Assembly: GCA_012964275.1 (NCBI GenBank)
Contig: DTUG01000136.1
Location: 1-42,048 of the forward strand
DNA: 42,048 nucleotides
Source of the DNA: Fidelibacterota bacterium
GTDB lineage: Bacteria; Fidelibacterota; Marinisomatia; Marinisomatales; UBA1611
Reading direction: 5' to 3'
Shown here: positions 1 to 9,191 of the stretch, piece by piece
Numbering within the stretch: position 1 is the stretch's first letter
How the letters are laid out: each line of letters starts with the position of its first letter
Position numbers and translations under genes: made by a program
Notes under the pieces: generated by a model
Database searches by the model: none
The model's input: only the letters and a program-made list of their open reading frames with translations
What the model was told of the DNA's origin: nothing

Positions 1-1132
1 GATCTAAATTCACTAACCGATTGAGGTTTAACCCAGCTTTCTGTTTCATTCTCAGCATTTTCAAGGCGGATTCATTGATTCGTTGTTTGGAAATCCGACC
101 ATCCAGTACTGCTTTTTCAACCGCATTGATGGAGCCTTTAAAGTCGTAATTCTGGATAATTATATCACAGCCGGATTGCACAGCTGTTATTAGTGCAAAT
201 TCATCTGAATAATTCTTGGTAATACCACCCATCCCCATACCATCGGTGATGATAATTCCGTTAAAGTTGATCTTTTCCTTCAGAATGTCCGTCACCCAAA
301 ATTTAGACAGAGTTGCGGGATCATCTGCTTCGGGTTGGTAATCCGGTGCATGCACGTGTGAAACCATGACTGCATCAACTCCAGAATTAATTACAGCCTG
401 AAAAGGCTTTAATTCTAGTGACCAAAGCCGGGAAGAATCGCTGGGAATCATAGCCAATGACGAATGGGAATCTGTTTCTGTATCCCCATGACCGGGAAAA
501 TGTTTGGCTGTTGCCAGAACTCCATTGTCCTGGAGGCCTCGAATATACTGGACCGCATATTCACTCACCTGATCCGGATCTTCCCCAAAAGACCGTGTAT
601 TGATTATTGGATTCTCCGGATTATTGTTTACATCTACCACTGGAGAGAGATTCCAGTGAATCCCAACTGCCCGTGCTTCTAGTCCGACAATACGCCCGGA
701 ATCGTATGCGTTCTTGGGATTTCCAGTAGCTGTGATCGCCATCATAGGTGGCAAATCCGTACCGGATGGAAATCGTTCTTTAAGTCCTTTCTCTATATCC
801 GCATCAAATATTATGGGTATCTTTGATAATTCCTGCATTTTATTCATAATAACAAGGGAACTTGATCCGTCTCCAGCCCAGAGGTGGATGCCGCCAATCC
901 CATCGCTCTCAATCAAATTCATAATCTCTTCCCATTTTTCAATAGGAATATCCTTATAACTCATATTCATACGATAAATCATCATTTGGGCAATTTTTTC
1001 GCGGAGGGTTAGTCTCTTTAGCGTATGCTCTGCCCAGTGCGATGATGTACGCATTAACCCGGTACACCCTGTTGTAATAAACAGGACAAAAAGTAAACTC
1101 AGGTAATTAAGTCGGTATAGGTGAAACATCAT
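1..1132 (-). CDS. GH3 beta-N-acetylhexosaminidase (NagZ-like) lipoprotein, 3' end cut off by window
   Basis: The first 377 residues are present and the frame runs off the left edge. I translated it from the ATG at 1132-1130; a second ATG follows immediately. Residues 1-23 form a hydrophobic signal ending in TTGC, a plausible lipobox with Cys23. The family signature KHFPGHGDTETDSH is at residues 210-223, and its D221-S-H223 matches the Asp-His acid/base dyad of NagZ enzymes. ITDGMGM at 295-301 contains the expected nucleophile Asp297. Known role of the family: removal of terminal GlcNAc from muropeptides or chitin-type sugars. The lipoprotein signal puts it outside the cytoplasm. The stop of the next leftward gene's upstream neighbour, the esterase, lies 8 nt before this start, so the two form an operon. 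Some homologues carry a C-terminal serine hydrolase domain; that cannot be judged here. Confidence 0.9.
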   Translation of the reverse strand, partial: MMFHLYRLNYLSLLFVLFITTGCTGLMRTSSHWAEHTLKRLTLREKIAQMMIYRMNMSYKDIPIEKWEEIMNLIESDGIGGIHLWAGDGSSSLVIMNKMQELSKIPIIFDADIEKGLKERFPSGTDLPPMMAITATGNPKNAYDSGRIVGLEARAVGIHWNLSPVVDVNNNPENPIINTRSFGEDPDQVSEYAVQYIRGLQDNGVLATAKHFPGHGDTETDSHSSLAMIPSDSSRLWSLELKPFQAVINSGVDAVMVSHVHAPDYQPEADDPATLSKFWVTDILKEKINFNGIIITDGMGMGGITKNYSDEFALITAVQSGCDIIIQNYDFKGSINAVEKAVLDGRISKQRINESALKMLRMKQKAGLNLNRLVNLD

Positions 1133-1139
1133 AAAATGT

Positions 1140-1931
1140 TTACATCTGTTTCTTGAAGAAAACCATATGATAATCTAAGGCATCAATCCAGTAGGACCAT
1201 TGGTGTCCGCCCGGACGCTCTACATAATCATGTATAATACCATGAATCAACAATTCGGAATGTAAAGTTCTATTGATATCAATAAAAAAGTCATCTTCAC
1301 CACAGTCAATCATAATTGGAAACGATATACCCTTTAACGTTTTTACCATGCTCACAATGGAATTTTCATGCCACCGGTTAGGAAACTGTTCATATGAACC
1401 CAGTTTCTGTGATATCTCCCATTTTTTGGTGGAATAGGTTAGATCCACCCCTCCGCTCATACTGCCAACAGCGTTGAACGTGCCCGGGTTTCTCAGGGCT
1501 AAATAAAGAGCACCATGCCCCCCCATACTTAAACCGGTAATTGCAAGTTGATCAATCAAATATTTTTCCCTTAATTGCGGTATTAATTCTTTAATAAAGT
1601 AAGTTTCATATTGGCTGTTTAGATCAACCGGACTATCCAAGTACCAACTGTTCGTACTGCCATCAGGACAAATAATAATAAAATTAGATTCATCAGCTAT
1701 GCTATCCAGATTTGCATGTTTCTTCCAGTCAAGATAATTGCCACCGTATCCATGAAGCAGCATGACTGCCGAAGCGAATGTAATTTCATTTTCATATTCA
1801 TCGGGAATTACAATTAATGATGGAATTTTCTTTTTCATGGCATCACTAAAAACAACCAGAGTATCAATATCAGCACCATACGAAAAAACGGCCAGATATA
1901 TTATTAAGGTCACTAAAACTATTTTTTTCAT
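1140..1931 (-). CDS. Secreted alpha/beta-hydrolase esterase (esterase D / feruloyl-esterase-like family)
   Basis: This is a 263-residue protein with an N-terminal signal peptide (residues 1-20, ending SYGA). The nucleophile elbow GLSMGGHG at 133-140 gives Ser135. Asp213 or Asp214 in CGEDDFF and His243 in PGGHQW complete a likely triad, and LLHGYGGN at 58-65 supplies the oxyanion-hole region. This is the arrangement of the putative esterase family (PF00756), which includes S-formylglutathione hydrolases and acyl esterases; the signal peptide argues for an extracytoplasmic carbohydrate or acyl esterase. It is the first gene of a leftward pair with the GH3 hexosaminidase, so removal of acyl groups from the same glycan is a reasonable inference. 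The exact substrate is unknown. Confidence 0.85.
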   Translation of the reverse strand: MKKIVLVTLIIYLAVFSYGADIDTLVVFSDAMKKKIPSLIVIPDEYENEITFASAVMLLHGYGGNYLDWKKHANLDSIADESNFIIICPDGSTNSWYLDSPVDLNSQYETYFIKELIPQLREKYLIDQLAITGLSMGGHGALYLALRNPGTFNAVGSMSGGVDLTYSTKKWEISQKLGSYEQFPNRWHENSIVSMVKTLKGISFPIMIDCGEDDFFIDINRTLHSELLIHGIIHDYVERPGGHQWSYWIDALDYHMVFFKKQM

Positions 1932-2185
1932 TATTTATTAATTTTTTTAAGAAAATATCTCAAATCTGTCTATCATCTTTCTTTAGTTTACACAGATGGA
2001 ATCTGAATACTGAAGCGGAAGATTAAACATATGTATCAATTAATTATTTTTTTTGTATAATTAGTGATTGAAAGGTATCCAAGAAGATTGATACACAATA
2101 CCTATTCCATGTCTATTTATTTGGAAACACGAATATTCTTTTTAAAAGTTTTCTAATTCCTACGAAGGTTTAAGTTGATAAAAAT
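1932..2185. other. AT-rich divergent intergenic region
   Basis: These 254 bases separate the leftward esterase/GH3 pair from the rightward glycosyltransferase operon and should hold promoters for both. A TATAAT hexamer lies at 2056-2061 behind a T-run, but no matching -35 element is obvious. No ORF, repeat or stable hairpin was seen. Confidence 0.4.
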
Positions 2186-3754
2186 ATGACCCATAATTCA
2201 AATTTAACCATCACCTGCATTTTTCACCTTCCGGAAAATAGTATTAAACAAATACAGATCAGAGAAGGGATATGGAAACCTTTAAAAATCGGTTCTTCAT
2301 ATACTGTCCAATGGGTGGCACTGGGGAAAAAGGAAAGCAGTCCTCAATGGTTTAAAGGCACTTGGATAGATTCTATTAATGATACCGAACTTTCCCCAGT
2401 TTTAAATCGGGCTTTTGAGCAATCCCAAGGTTCCCTAATACTCTATATTGATAATTCGGAAAATGAAGTTTCTCTGAAAAATTCTTGTGCTAACTTATTT
2501 CTGCTCGCAGCAGAACGATATCCTAATACGGGAATATTCTATGGCGATTATGACTTGCTATCCGGAGATGAAAAATATCCAATACGATTGTTAAAACACC
2601 ATTCCGGTCGGGTACGAGATAATCAGGACCACGGAAAAATATTTTTATTTCGAAAGGGAATTTTTGACCAAACTAGCGGGTTTGATCAAACGTTAAAATA
2701 CCATGCTTTATATGATATTCGCCTGAAAATGTCTGAACGAGCGGCAATCACCCATATCTCCAACAAAAAAAAAGGTAGCTTATATGAAGTAGCCGCAGCT
2801 AAAAAAGATGCAAATGTCTTTGATTACCTTATGGAAGAAAAAGATAGTCAGTTAGAAGCGGAGTCTGTATTTACAAACCATTTGAAGCGAACCGGTGCTT
2901 TTCTTGCCCCACATAAGTTTATTAACAATCGCCCCCTTCCGTGCCACGATCCCACACTAAAAGCAAGTGTAATTATCCCAGTAAATAATCGCCCTGAATT
3001 CATTGGCATTGCTTTGGAAAGCTGTCTGAATCAATCTGTGCAAAACATTGAAGTTGTTGTGGTGGTCAACGGCGGCGATGATGACCCTACTATAGGGGCC
3101 GTAAAACGATACCAAAAAGGTGGAGATAAATACGTAAATGGGCAAGCTGATATTTGCCTTGAAGTGGTGGATATCAACAATATTGGCTTTTGCCTGAATA
3201 TGGGCGTGTCCATTGCCAAAGGAGAATTTTATGTTCAATTGGATTCTGATGACCGATTAAAACAAAATGCCATAGAGAAAATCCTTGAAATGTTCGATTC
3301 AGATCCAGAGATTGGTATCGTAATCGGAAGTTATAATGTGTGGGAACTGGAAAACGATGGTACTCTTGTTCGCAAGAACGAAATTCCCACTGTCACTCAT
3401 GATGAATGGACAAAAGAAAATGGGCGCAATAACCTGTTGCGTGTCGGAGGTGCCGGTGCACCGCGCTCTATACCCATTCAGTTGATCAAGGATGTCGGTT
3501 ACTTTGGGATGAATGAGGAGCCTTTCTCTCGGAATTACGCAGAAGATTATGAACTGGTTATACGTATCAGTGAATGCTATCGGGTGGGTCGTATTTTCGA
3601 TCCTATTTATGACGTCATTCGTCACCCTGGCGGTACTGACCATAGCATTGATCAAGAGACAATCGACCGCAATGATGAGGCCAAGGATTGGATGCGAAAG
3701 ATAGCTCTGGAGCGACGCATTAAACTAAATCAATCTCAGAATGAGTTCAGCTAA
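2186..3754 (+). CDS. Two-domain family 2 glycosyltransferase
   Basis: The protein has 522 residues. The C-terminal part (about 258-480) is a standard GT-A fold: it opens with KASVIIPVNNRPEF and has the metal-binding DxD-type motif QLDSDDR at 351-357. The N-terminal half (about 70-190) also resembles a GT-A domain, with LILYIDNS, a YGDYDLL segment and a GFDQTL-type C-terminal helix, but lacks a clear DxD and is probably inactive. No membrane helix is seen, so it is likely cytoplasmic or peripheral. It opens a tightly packed rightward operon, and its last 14 nt overlap the sugar-kinase start. The transferred sugar and acceptor cannot be deduced; the neighbours suggest amino-sugar or cell-envelope glycans. 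Confidence 0.8.
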   Translation: MTHNSNLTITCIFHLPENSIKQIQIREGIWKPLKIGSSYTVQWVALGKKESSPQWFKGTWIDSINDTELSPVLNRAFEQSQGSLILYIDNSENEVSLKNSCANLFLLAAERYPNTGIFYGDYDLLSGDEKYPIRLLKHHSGRVRDNQDHGKIFLFRKGIFDQTSGFDQTLKYHALYDIRLKMSERAAITHISNKKKGSLYEVAAAKKDANVFDYLMEEKDSQLEAESVFTNHLKRTGAFLAPHKFINNRPLPCHDPTLKASVIIPVNNRPEFIGIALESCLNQSVQNIEVVVVVNGGDDDPTIGAVKRYQKGGDKYVNGQADICLEVVDINNIGFCLNMGVSIAKGEFYVQLDSDDRLKQNAIEKILEMFDSDPEIGIVIGSYNVWELENDGTLVRKNEIPTVTHDEWTKENGRNNLLRVGGAGAPRSIPIQLIKDVGYFGMNEEPFSRNYAEDYELVIRISECYRVGRIFDPIYDVIRHPGGTDHSIDQETIDRNDEAKDWMRKIALERRIKLNQSQNEFS

Positions 3755-4928
3755 AACTCGATTGCTGGGACTGGATGGCGGAGCTTCCAAGGTTCGCGGT
3801 TCGGAAATCAGCCCCACACCAAGAGGGTTTGAATTTGAAGGTGTTCCAGTTGAAAATGAATATCGGAATCATCCGGACCATTTTAAAGATTATTCTCCTG
3901 TCGATATTGATCAGCAATTAAGTGAAAAAAAATCCGGAAAAATCAATCTGCGAAAAGATGAAATAAAGTATGGGCATGTCATCACGGATACTATTGTTAA
4001 AACTATTGTCGATCTGGTTGGCCAAAAATCCGGTCCCTGGATTATCGGACTTGGGTTCCCTGGTTTGAAAACCGAAAATAACCGCGGTATAGCTGCCATG
4101 ACTAATGGACCCCGCCTCCCTCATCTGACATCTGATATCGAGATTAAATTGAAATATGAACAAATAGATTTACTCAATCCAATTCATCAATTGGGTAGTG
4201 ATGCAGATTATTGCGGTTTGGGTGAGGAACACGGTACTGGCGGACTGTTCAAAAACATAGATAATGCATATTATATTGGCGGGGGTACAGGTGTGGCAGA
4301 CGCACTAAAACTTCATGGTAAACTTGTTCCGTTGAACAATACGCAGGATTGGCTCCGCAAATCATGGGAGATGAAGATTGGTGGATTCTCGTTTGAAAGT
4401 ATCTTATCTGTTCGAGGAATTCAAAAGCAATATTCACTGAAAGCAGGTGTACATATTCATGAGTTATCAGAAAAAGGCATATACGCGCAACAAATCCTTC
4501 AGCAAGCTCAAAATAATAACCAACAGGCAATAGACACTCTGTGTGAAACGGGGAAAACATTGGGAATGCTTCTTTTTGAGCGGATAGAAACTATCGCTTG
4601 CGGATGGCAGAATCGGTTCGAGTTTATCAACGTAAAACGTAACCATTTGTTCCCAGACCATAGTTATTTAGGTACAATTTTAGAGCGAGGGATTATTGGT
4701 CAAAGGTTGGGATCTCTGCTCCAACTAGATCTAGATTCACGAATCATTTGGGAAGAATTGGAAAACACTCTTTCTTTAATGATAGGCAAAACTGAAAATC
4801 TTCCAGAACCGTTCAAACTCAACTTCAAACCTAAAAATTTTATTCGTATTTCTTCTCTGAGGAATGCGCCAGTTCTGGGCGCTGCTGTAGATGCGTGGAA
4901 TACATTTTTGAAGGACACCGATGCTTGA
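3741..4928 (+). CDS. ROK-like ASKHA-fold sugar kinase (probable amino-sugar kinase)
   Basis: The protein has 395 residues. The phosphate-1 motif LLGLDGGASKVRG is at 8-20. GLGFPG at 103-108 and a GSDADYCGLGEEHG segment at 152-165 match the sugar-binding and catalytic region of ROK kinases, and the adenosine-side glycine motif YYIGGGTGVAD is at 177-187. The ROK zinc motif (CxCGxxGC) is not seen. The family phosphorylates hexoses or N-acetylhexosamines in the cytoplasm. Overlap with the glycosyltransferase stop (14 nt) and the SpoIID start (8 nt) implies translational coupling. Beside a hexosaminidase, a SpoIID protein and a symporter, GlcNAc, MurNAc or an anhydro-sugar is a likely substrate (inference). 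A BadF/BcrA-type ATPase is a weaker alternative. Confidence 0.72.
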   Translation: MSSAKTRLLGLDGGASKVRGSEISPTPRGFEFEGVPVENEYRNHPDHFKDYSPVDIDQQLSEKKSGKINLRKDEIKYGHVITDTIVKTIVDLVGQKSGPWIIGLGFPGLKTENNRGIAAMTNGPRLPHLTSDIEIKLKYEQIDLLNPIHQLGSDADYCGLGEEHGTGGLFKNIDNAYYIGGGTGVADALKLHGKLVPLNNTQDWLRKSWEMKIGGFSFESILSVRGIQKQYSLKAGVHIHELSEKGIYAQQILQQAQNNNQQAIDTLCETGKTLGMLLFERIETIACGWQNRFEFINVKRNHLFPDHSYLGTILERGIIGQRLGSLLQLDLDSRIIWEELENTLSLMIGKTENLPEPFKLNFKPKNFIRISSLRNAPVLGAAVDAWNTFLKDTDA

Positions 4929-6240
4929 AAAAGGTGTAATTCCCAATCAGGAGCCTTTAGTTAGCGTAGGAATTCATCTGCCTCAAGACAAATTCAATGC
5001 CACGACTATTTCATTCACTGATCCAAAACTGTTTGAAATTACCATAAATGGCAATCCAATATCGATCCAATCTGAATTAAAACTTAAAGTCAAGGATGGA
5101 TATATAGAAAATGAGGCAGCAAGTATTGTAAATATTTCCCAATTATCCATATTAAGAAAAGATCAATGTCTATCTGAGAACCAAGGACTTATTATTCATT
5201 CCGTAGTTGCCGGAAGAGGCTTTCATTGGCAGAAAGAAATATCAGTTCAATTACCAGGACATGTTATAATAGAGGTTCGAGATGACTTTCTATTTACAGT
5301 AAACGAAGTACCACTGGAACAATACCTCATTTGTGTTGCTACATCGGAAATGAGTGCTAATTGCCCCGATGCATTATTGGAAGCCCAAACCATTGCAGCT
5401 CGTTCCTGGGTTTTAGCAGCATCAGAGAAAAAACATGCTGACCTTGGCCTGGATGCTTGTAATGATGATTGCTGCCAGCGTTACCAAGGTATCGGTAGCC
5501 GATCGCCATCAGCAAAAAAGGCATCATTAAGCACTCGAGGAAAGGTCTTAATAGTTAATGAACAAATATGCGATACCCGATATTCTAAGTGCTGTGGTGG
5601 CAGAACAGAAGACAATGAATTGACTTGGAAAACTGAACAGAAATCGTACCTACGATCGGTTTTTGATGGTCCTGAAGAAATAAAAAATAATTTATCCAAT
5701 GAAAATGTTGTGAAATCCTGGATTGAGTCACAACACGGTTGTTATTGCGGACCAAAATATGTATCTGCCAATGATATAAATGAATACCTAGGGGAAGTTG
5801 ATAAAATAGATAATTATTACCGCTGGTCGGTGCATTACACCCAAAGAGAAATTGTAAATCTTATTTCAGAAAAGACCGGGAATTACTTTGATTTCATTTC
5901 AGCCATGATACCTATTCTCAGAGGCAAATCGGGGCGAATTATGGAACTCAGAATTGATGGTATTGTGAATGGTGATAATTCTAGTATCATGCTTAAATCA
6001 GAATATGAAATCCGTAGAGTGCTCCACCCTGATTTTTTATATAGTTCTGCATTTATCATTGAAACAAATTCAAGCGTAGGCAAAGAGCAATTACAGTTCA
6101 CTCTGCACGGCGCTGGATGGGGTCATGGTGTAGGCTTATGCCAGATCGGTGCTTTGGGAATGGCTTTAGCTGGCTATGATTCAAAGACCATTTTAGCTCA
6201 TTATTATCAGTCATCAGAATTGATAAATATTTATGATTGA
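4921..6240 (+). CDS. SpoIID/LytB-domain protein, probable peptidoglycan glycan-strand hydrolase
   Basis: The protein has 439 residues. The core signature is at 130-165: VPLEQYL, then TSEMS, whose Glu143 aligns with the catalytic Glu of SpoIID, then LEAQTIAARSW. The C-terminal hallmark HGAGWGHGVGLCQIGALGMA is at 396-415. Known SpoIID enzymes are lytic transglycosylases that cut peptide-stripped glycan strands. Unusually, I see no signal peptide or membrane helix, and the middle is Cys-rich (CNDDCC at 180-185, KCCGG at 223-227, CYCG at 274-277), perhaps binding metal. It overlaps the kinase by 8 nt and the symporter by 8 nt. Its placement suggests cleavage or sensing of imported muro-saccharides, but export by another route cannot be excluded. 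Confidence 0.85.
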   Translation: MLEKGVIPNQEPLVSVGIHLPQDKFNATTISFTDPKLFEITINGNPISIQSELKLKVKDGYIENEAASIVNISQLSILRKDQCLSENQGLIIHSVVAGRGFHWQKEISVQLPGHVIIEVRDDFLFTVNEVPLEQYLICVATSEMSANCPDALLEAQTIAARSWVLAASEKKHADLGLDACNDDCCQRYQGIGSRSPSAKKASLSTRGKVLIVNEQICDTRYSKCCGGRTEDNELTWKTEQKSYLRSVFDGPEEIKNNLSNENVVKSWIESQHGCYCGPKYVSANDINEYLGEVDKIDNYYRWSVHYTQREIVNLISEKTGNYFDFISAMIPILRGKSGRIMELRIDGIVNGDNSSIMLKSEYEIRRVLHPDFLYSSAFIIETNSSVGKEQLQFTLHGAGWGHGVGLCQIGALGMALAGYDSKTILAHYYQSSELINIYD

Positions 6241-8074
6241 AGCACCACAACTTCACTGGATCGACTGGGCCATTATACTGGTTTATCTGATCTTTTCCAT
6301 TGGGGTTGGTGTGTATTTTTCCCGCCGCGCTGGTTCCAGTACAGAAGAATATTTTCTTTCCGGAAGAATATTACCCTGGTGGATAGTGGGTACATCCATG
6401 GTAGCAACAACATTTGCTGCAGATACGCCGCTGGCCATAACTGAATTCGTTCGCGGACCCGGCATTTGGCAAAACTGGTTTTGGTGGAATATGTTATTGG
6501 GAGGATTATTAGGTGTATTTCTTTTTTCAAGGCTCTGGCGAAGAGCTGAAGTCCTTACAGATAATGAACTGTGTGAACTTCGTTATAGCGGTAAACCGGC
6601 AGCTTTCCTTAGAGTATTCAAGGCTGGTTATTTTGCCATTTTATATAACTTTATTGTTATGGGCTGGGTTATTAATGCCATGGCAGCTATCGTATCCGTA
6701 GTTCTGGATATGGATCGTTGGACTGCCGTTTGGATCTGTGTAGCCATTGCTTTGATCTATGCTATTCTCTCTGGATTCTGGGGTGTGGTCATTACAGATT
6801 TTGTACAGTTTTGTATCGCTATGTTCGGATCCATCGTGCTGGCAATCATTGCGGTAAATCACATTGGCGGTATGGATATACTACTGAATAAAATTAATAC
6901 TTTGGCAATAAACAGTGATGTAGCACATGATACAACATTGAATTTCATCCCGCCCATACCAGACACTGGAATAACAACAATTGGATTCTGGGAATCACCC
7001 TTTTCCAAATTTCTGGTTTTTATTACAATAATGTGGTGGAGTCACCATGGCACCGATGGAGGCGGTTATATTATTCAGCGAATGTCCTCTGCCAAGAATG
7101 AACGACATGCTCTAATCGCCACCCTTTGGTATAACCTGGCGCATTACGCTCTTCGAGTATGGCCTTGGGTAGTGGTCGCCATGGTGTCAATTGTTATGTT
7201 CCCGCAGATTCCAAATGATTTCCAAGACCTTGGAGTAAAAGTCGGATATCCATTGGTGATGAACCAGTTACTGGGACCTGGATTAAAAGGAGTCCTGATT
7301 GTATCATTTTTAGCCGCTTTTATGTCAACAATCGATACACATCTGAATTGGGGCGCATCATACCTGATAAATGACATCTATAAACGTTTCATTAAAAAAG
7401 ATGGGAATGAAAAACATTATGTTTTTGCTGGGAAAATCATTACGGTACTACTTATGATAGTGGCAGCATTTGTTGCTTTAAAAATGCAGAGTATCTCCAA
7501 AGCCTGGGAATTCATATATGCAATGGGTGCTGGAATAGGTTTGGTGCTTATCCTGCGCTGGTTCTGGTGGCGAATTAATGCCTGGAGTGAGATAACCGCA
7601 CTAGCAACATCTTTTCTCATGACAATTGTACTTGAAATTATTGCCGCAGTACAAACAATCTCTTCTGGCGGAGTCTACGTGCTGTTTGAAAAAGCACCTG
7701 TTTTGTTTGGAATGACCTTGCAGGTGCATCACAAATTGCTAATCATTGTACCGTGTGCCATTATATCCTGGGTTACAGTTACTTTTCTAACAGAACCCGA
7801 ACCTTTTGACCGTTTAACAGCATTTTACCAAAAGGTTCAGCCAGGTGGTTGGTGGCAACCAGTTATAGGTAATATTGATCATACTCTGCAACCCGTCAGC
7901 AGTGGTTTTTTTCCACAATGGATCGCAGGAATCATGATGATCTATGGTGCCACTTTTGGCATTGGCAATATTGTATTTGGACAGATGCAGAACGCTGTAC
8001 TCCTGTTCACTATTGCTGGAATTGGTTTCTATTTTGTTTGGAATAAAACAATCAAAGAATTGGATCATCAATGA
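6233..8074 (+). CDS. Sodium:solute symporter family (SSS) permease
   Basis: The protein has 613 residues with about 13-15 hydrophobic helices. It opens with the typical first helix (WAIILVYLIFSIGVGVYFSRR) and the SSS signature around TEEYFLSGR and GTSMVATTFAADTPL at about 38-68. Further family features are GFWGVVITDFVQF in the middle and FLAAFMSTIDTHLNWGASYL, with the Na+-site serine/threonines, around 363-384. SSS carriers import sugars, amino acids or vitamins with Na+. The start overlaps the SpoIID stop by 8 nt and its stop overlaps the acyltransferase start by 4 nt. SSS-type MurNAc uptake has been described in Tannerella (MurT, recalled from the literature), so muro-sugar import is a reasonable inference here. 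Confidence 0.9.
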   Translation: MIEAPQLHWIDWAIILVYLIFSIGVGVYFSRRAGSSTEEYFLSGRILPWWIVGTSMVATTFAADTPLAITEFVRGPGIWQNWFWWNMLLGGLLGVFLFSRLWRRAEVLTDNELCELRYSGKPAAFLRVFKAGYFAILYNFIVMGWVINAMAAIVSVVLDMDRWTAVWICVAIALIYAILSGFWGVVITDFVQFCIAMFGSIVLAIIAVNHIGGMDILLNKINTLAINSDVAHDTTLNFIPPIPDTGITTIGFWESPFSKFLVFITIMWWSHHGTDGGGYIIQRMSSAKNERHALIATLWYNLAHYALRVWPWVVVAMVSIVMFPQIPNDFQDLGVKVGYPLVMNQLLGPGLKGVLIVSFLAAFMSTIDTHLNWGASYLINDIYKRFIKKDGNEKHYVFAGKIITVLLMIVAAFVALKMQSISKAWEFIYAMGAGIGLVLILRWFWWRINAWSEITALATSFLMTIVLEIIAAVQTISSGGVYVLFEKAPVLFGMTLQVHHKLLIIVPCAIISWVTVTFLTEPEPFDRLTAFYQKVQPGGWWQPVIGNIDHTLQPVSSGFFPQWIAGIMMIYGATFGIGNIVFGQMQNAVLLFTIAGIGFYFVWNKTIKELDHQ

Positions 8075-9183
8075 CAAGTCCCAGACGTATTTATGCCATT
8101 GACATTTTTCGGGGTATGACTATCGCACTAATGATCCTAGTAAATAATCCTGGTAGTTGGGCCCACGTTTACCCTCCATTACTCCATGCAAAATGGCATG
8201 GCTGCACACTGACCGATCTGGTTTTTCCCTTTTTCCTATTTATTGTGGGTACAGCCATGCGCTTTGCCTTTGTCCGCTGGCATTATTACCCATCCAAAGA
8301 ATTTTTTATCCATGTGTTCTGGCGAACCTTTTCCATCTTTATGGCAGGTTGGCTTATCCATGCATATCCATTTATCCGCCAGGATTGGGACTGGAGCACA
8401 TTCCGCATAATGGGAGTGCTGCAGCGTATTGCCTTGGCGTATGGTATCACAGCAATCCTGGTAATGTATCTTGACTTTCGAAAACTCTTGATAGCTGGGA
8501 CCGGGATACTTGTTTTTTATTGGGGACTGCTCTGGATCGGAGGTGGTGGTGACCCTTATGGATTAGAAATCAACATGGCCCGAAAGATTGATTTAATGAT
8601 TCTAGGTGAAACACATCTCTATGGCGGCACAGGCATTCCTTTTGACCCGGAAGGATTGCTAAGCACTCTACCGGCAATTGTAACAGTGATTCTTGGGTAC
8701 CTGGTAGGCGGAATGCTCCATACAACAAAAGACTTTTTAGATAATATAAAACGGATGGCGATTTGGGGAAGTGGTTTAATAGTAAGCGGATGGATATGGG
8801 GATTCATTTTTCCCATAAATAAACAACTCTGGACCAGTTCTTACGTGCTTTTCACTTCCGGAATCGCTACACTGACACTTGCGATTTTGGTTTGGATGGT
8901 TGACATTCAAAAGTGGAAAAATCAATTTTGGGTTTTCGAAATATTTGGGACCAATTCTATTTTTCTTTTTGTTATGTCAGGCCTTTGGACAAAAACTATA
9001 TTAAAAATAAAATTTGATCTTGAAGGACAGTTAACATCAGGGTATTCTTATTTATATGAAACTTTGTTTGTGCCCGTTGCGGGAAATTTAAATGGGTCCT
9101 TCCTGTTCGCACTTACCCACGTAGTTGGCTGGTGGCTGGTTCTGTATTGGCTGTACCGTAAAGAGATTTTCATAAAACTCTAA
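8071..9183 (+). CDS. HGSNAT/NagX-like membrane acyltransferase (DUF5009 family)
   Basis: The protein has 370 residues with about 10 membrane helices. The N-terminus carries the family pattern RRIYAIDIFRGMTIALMILV and then HAKWHGCTLTDLVFPFFLFI, including the conserved His used for acetyl transfer in heparan-alpha-glucosaminide N-acetyltransferase (HGSNAT). Bacterial homologues such as NagX lie in GlcNAc-utilisation clusters; they are thought to act on amino sugars at the inner membrane, but their reaction is less well established. The start is in the ATGA overlap with the symporter stop. Its presence strengthens the view that this operon handles glucosamine-type sugars. Confidence 0.85.
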   Translation: MTSPRRIYAIDIFRGMTIALMILVNNPGSWAHVYPPLLHAKWHGCTLTDLVFPFFLFIVGTAMRFAFVRWHYYPSKEFFIHVFWRTFSIFMAGWLIHAYPFIRQDWDWSTFRIMGVLQRIALAYGITAILVMYLDFRKLLIAGTGILVFYWGLLWIGGGGDPYGLEINMARKIDLMILGETHLYGGTGIPFDPEGLLSTLPAIVTVILGYLVGGMLHTTKDFLDNIKRMAIWGSGLIVSGWIWGFIFPINKQLWTSSYVLFTSGIATLTLAILVWMVDIQKWKNQFWVFEIFGTNSIFLFVMSGLWTKTILKIKFDLEGQLTSGYSYLYETLFVPVAGNLNGSFLFALTHVVGWWLVLYWLYRKEIFIKL

Positions 9184-9191
9184 TTCATATT

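Noticed and set aside
464..959. Rightward open frames of 72 and 81 codons
   Set aside because: They lie antisense inside the GH3 hexosaminidase, whose catalytic motifs are on the other strand, and show no domain pattern.
2056..2061. TATAAT as a firm -10 promoter element
   Set aside because: There is no convincing -35 at the right distance, and this lineage may use different promoter signals.
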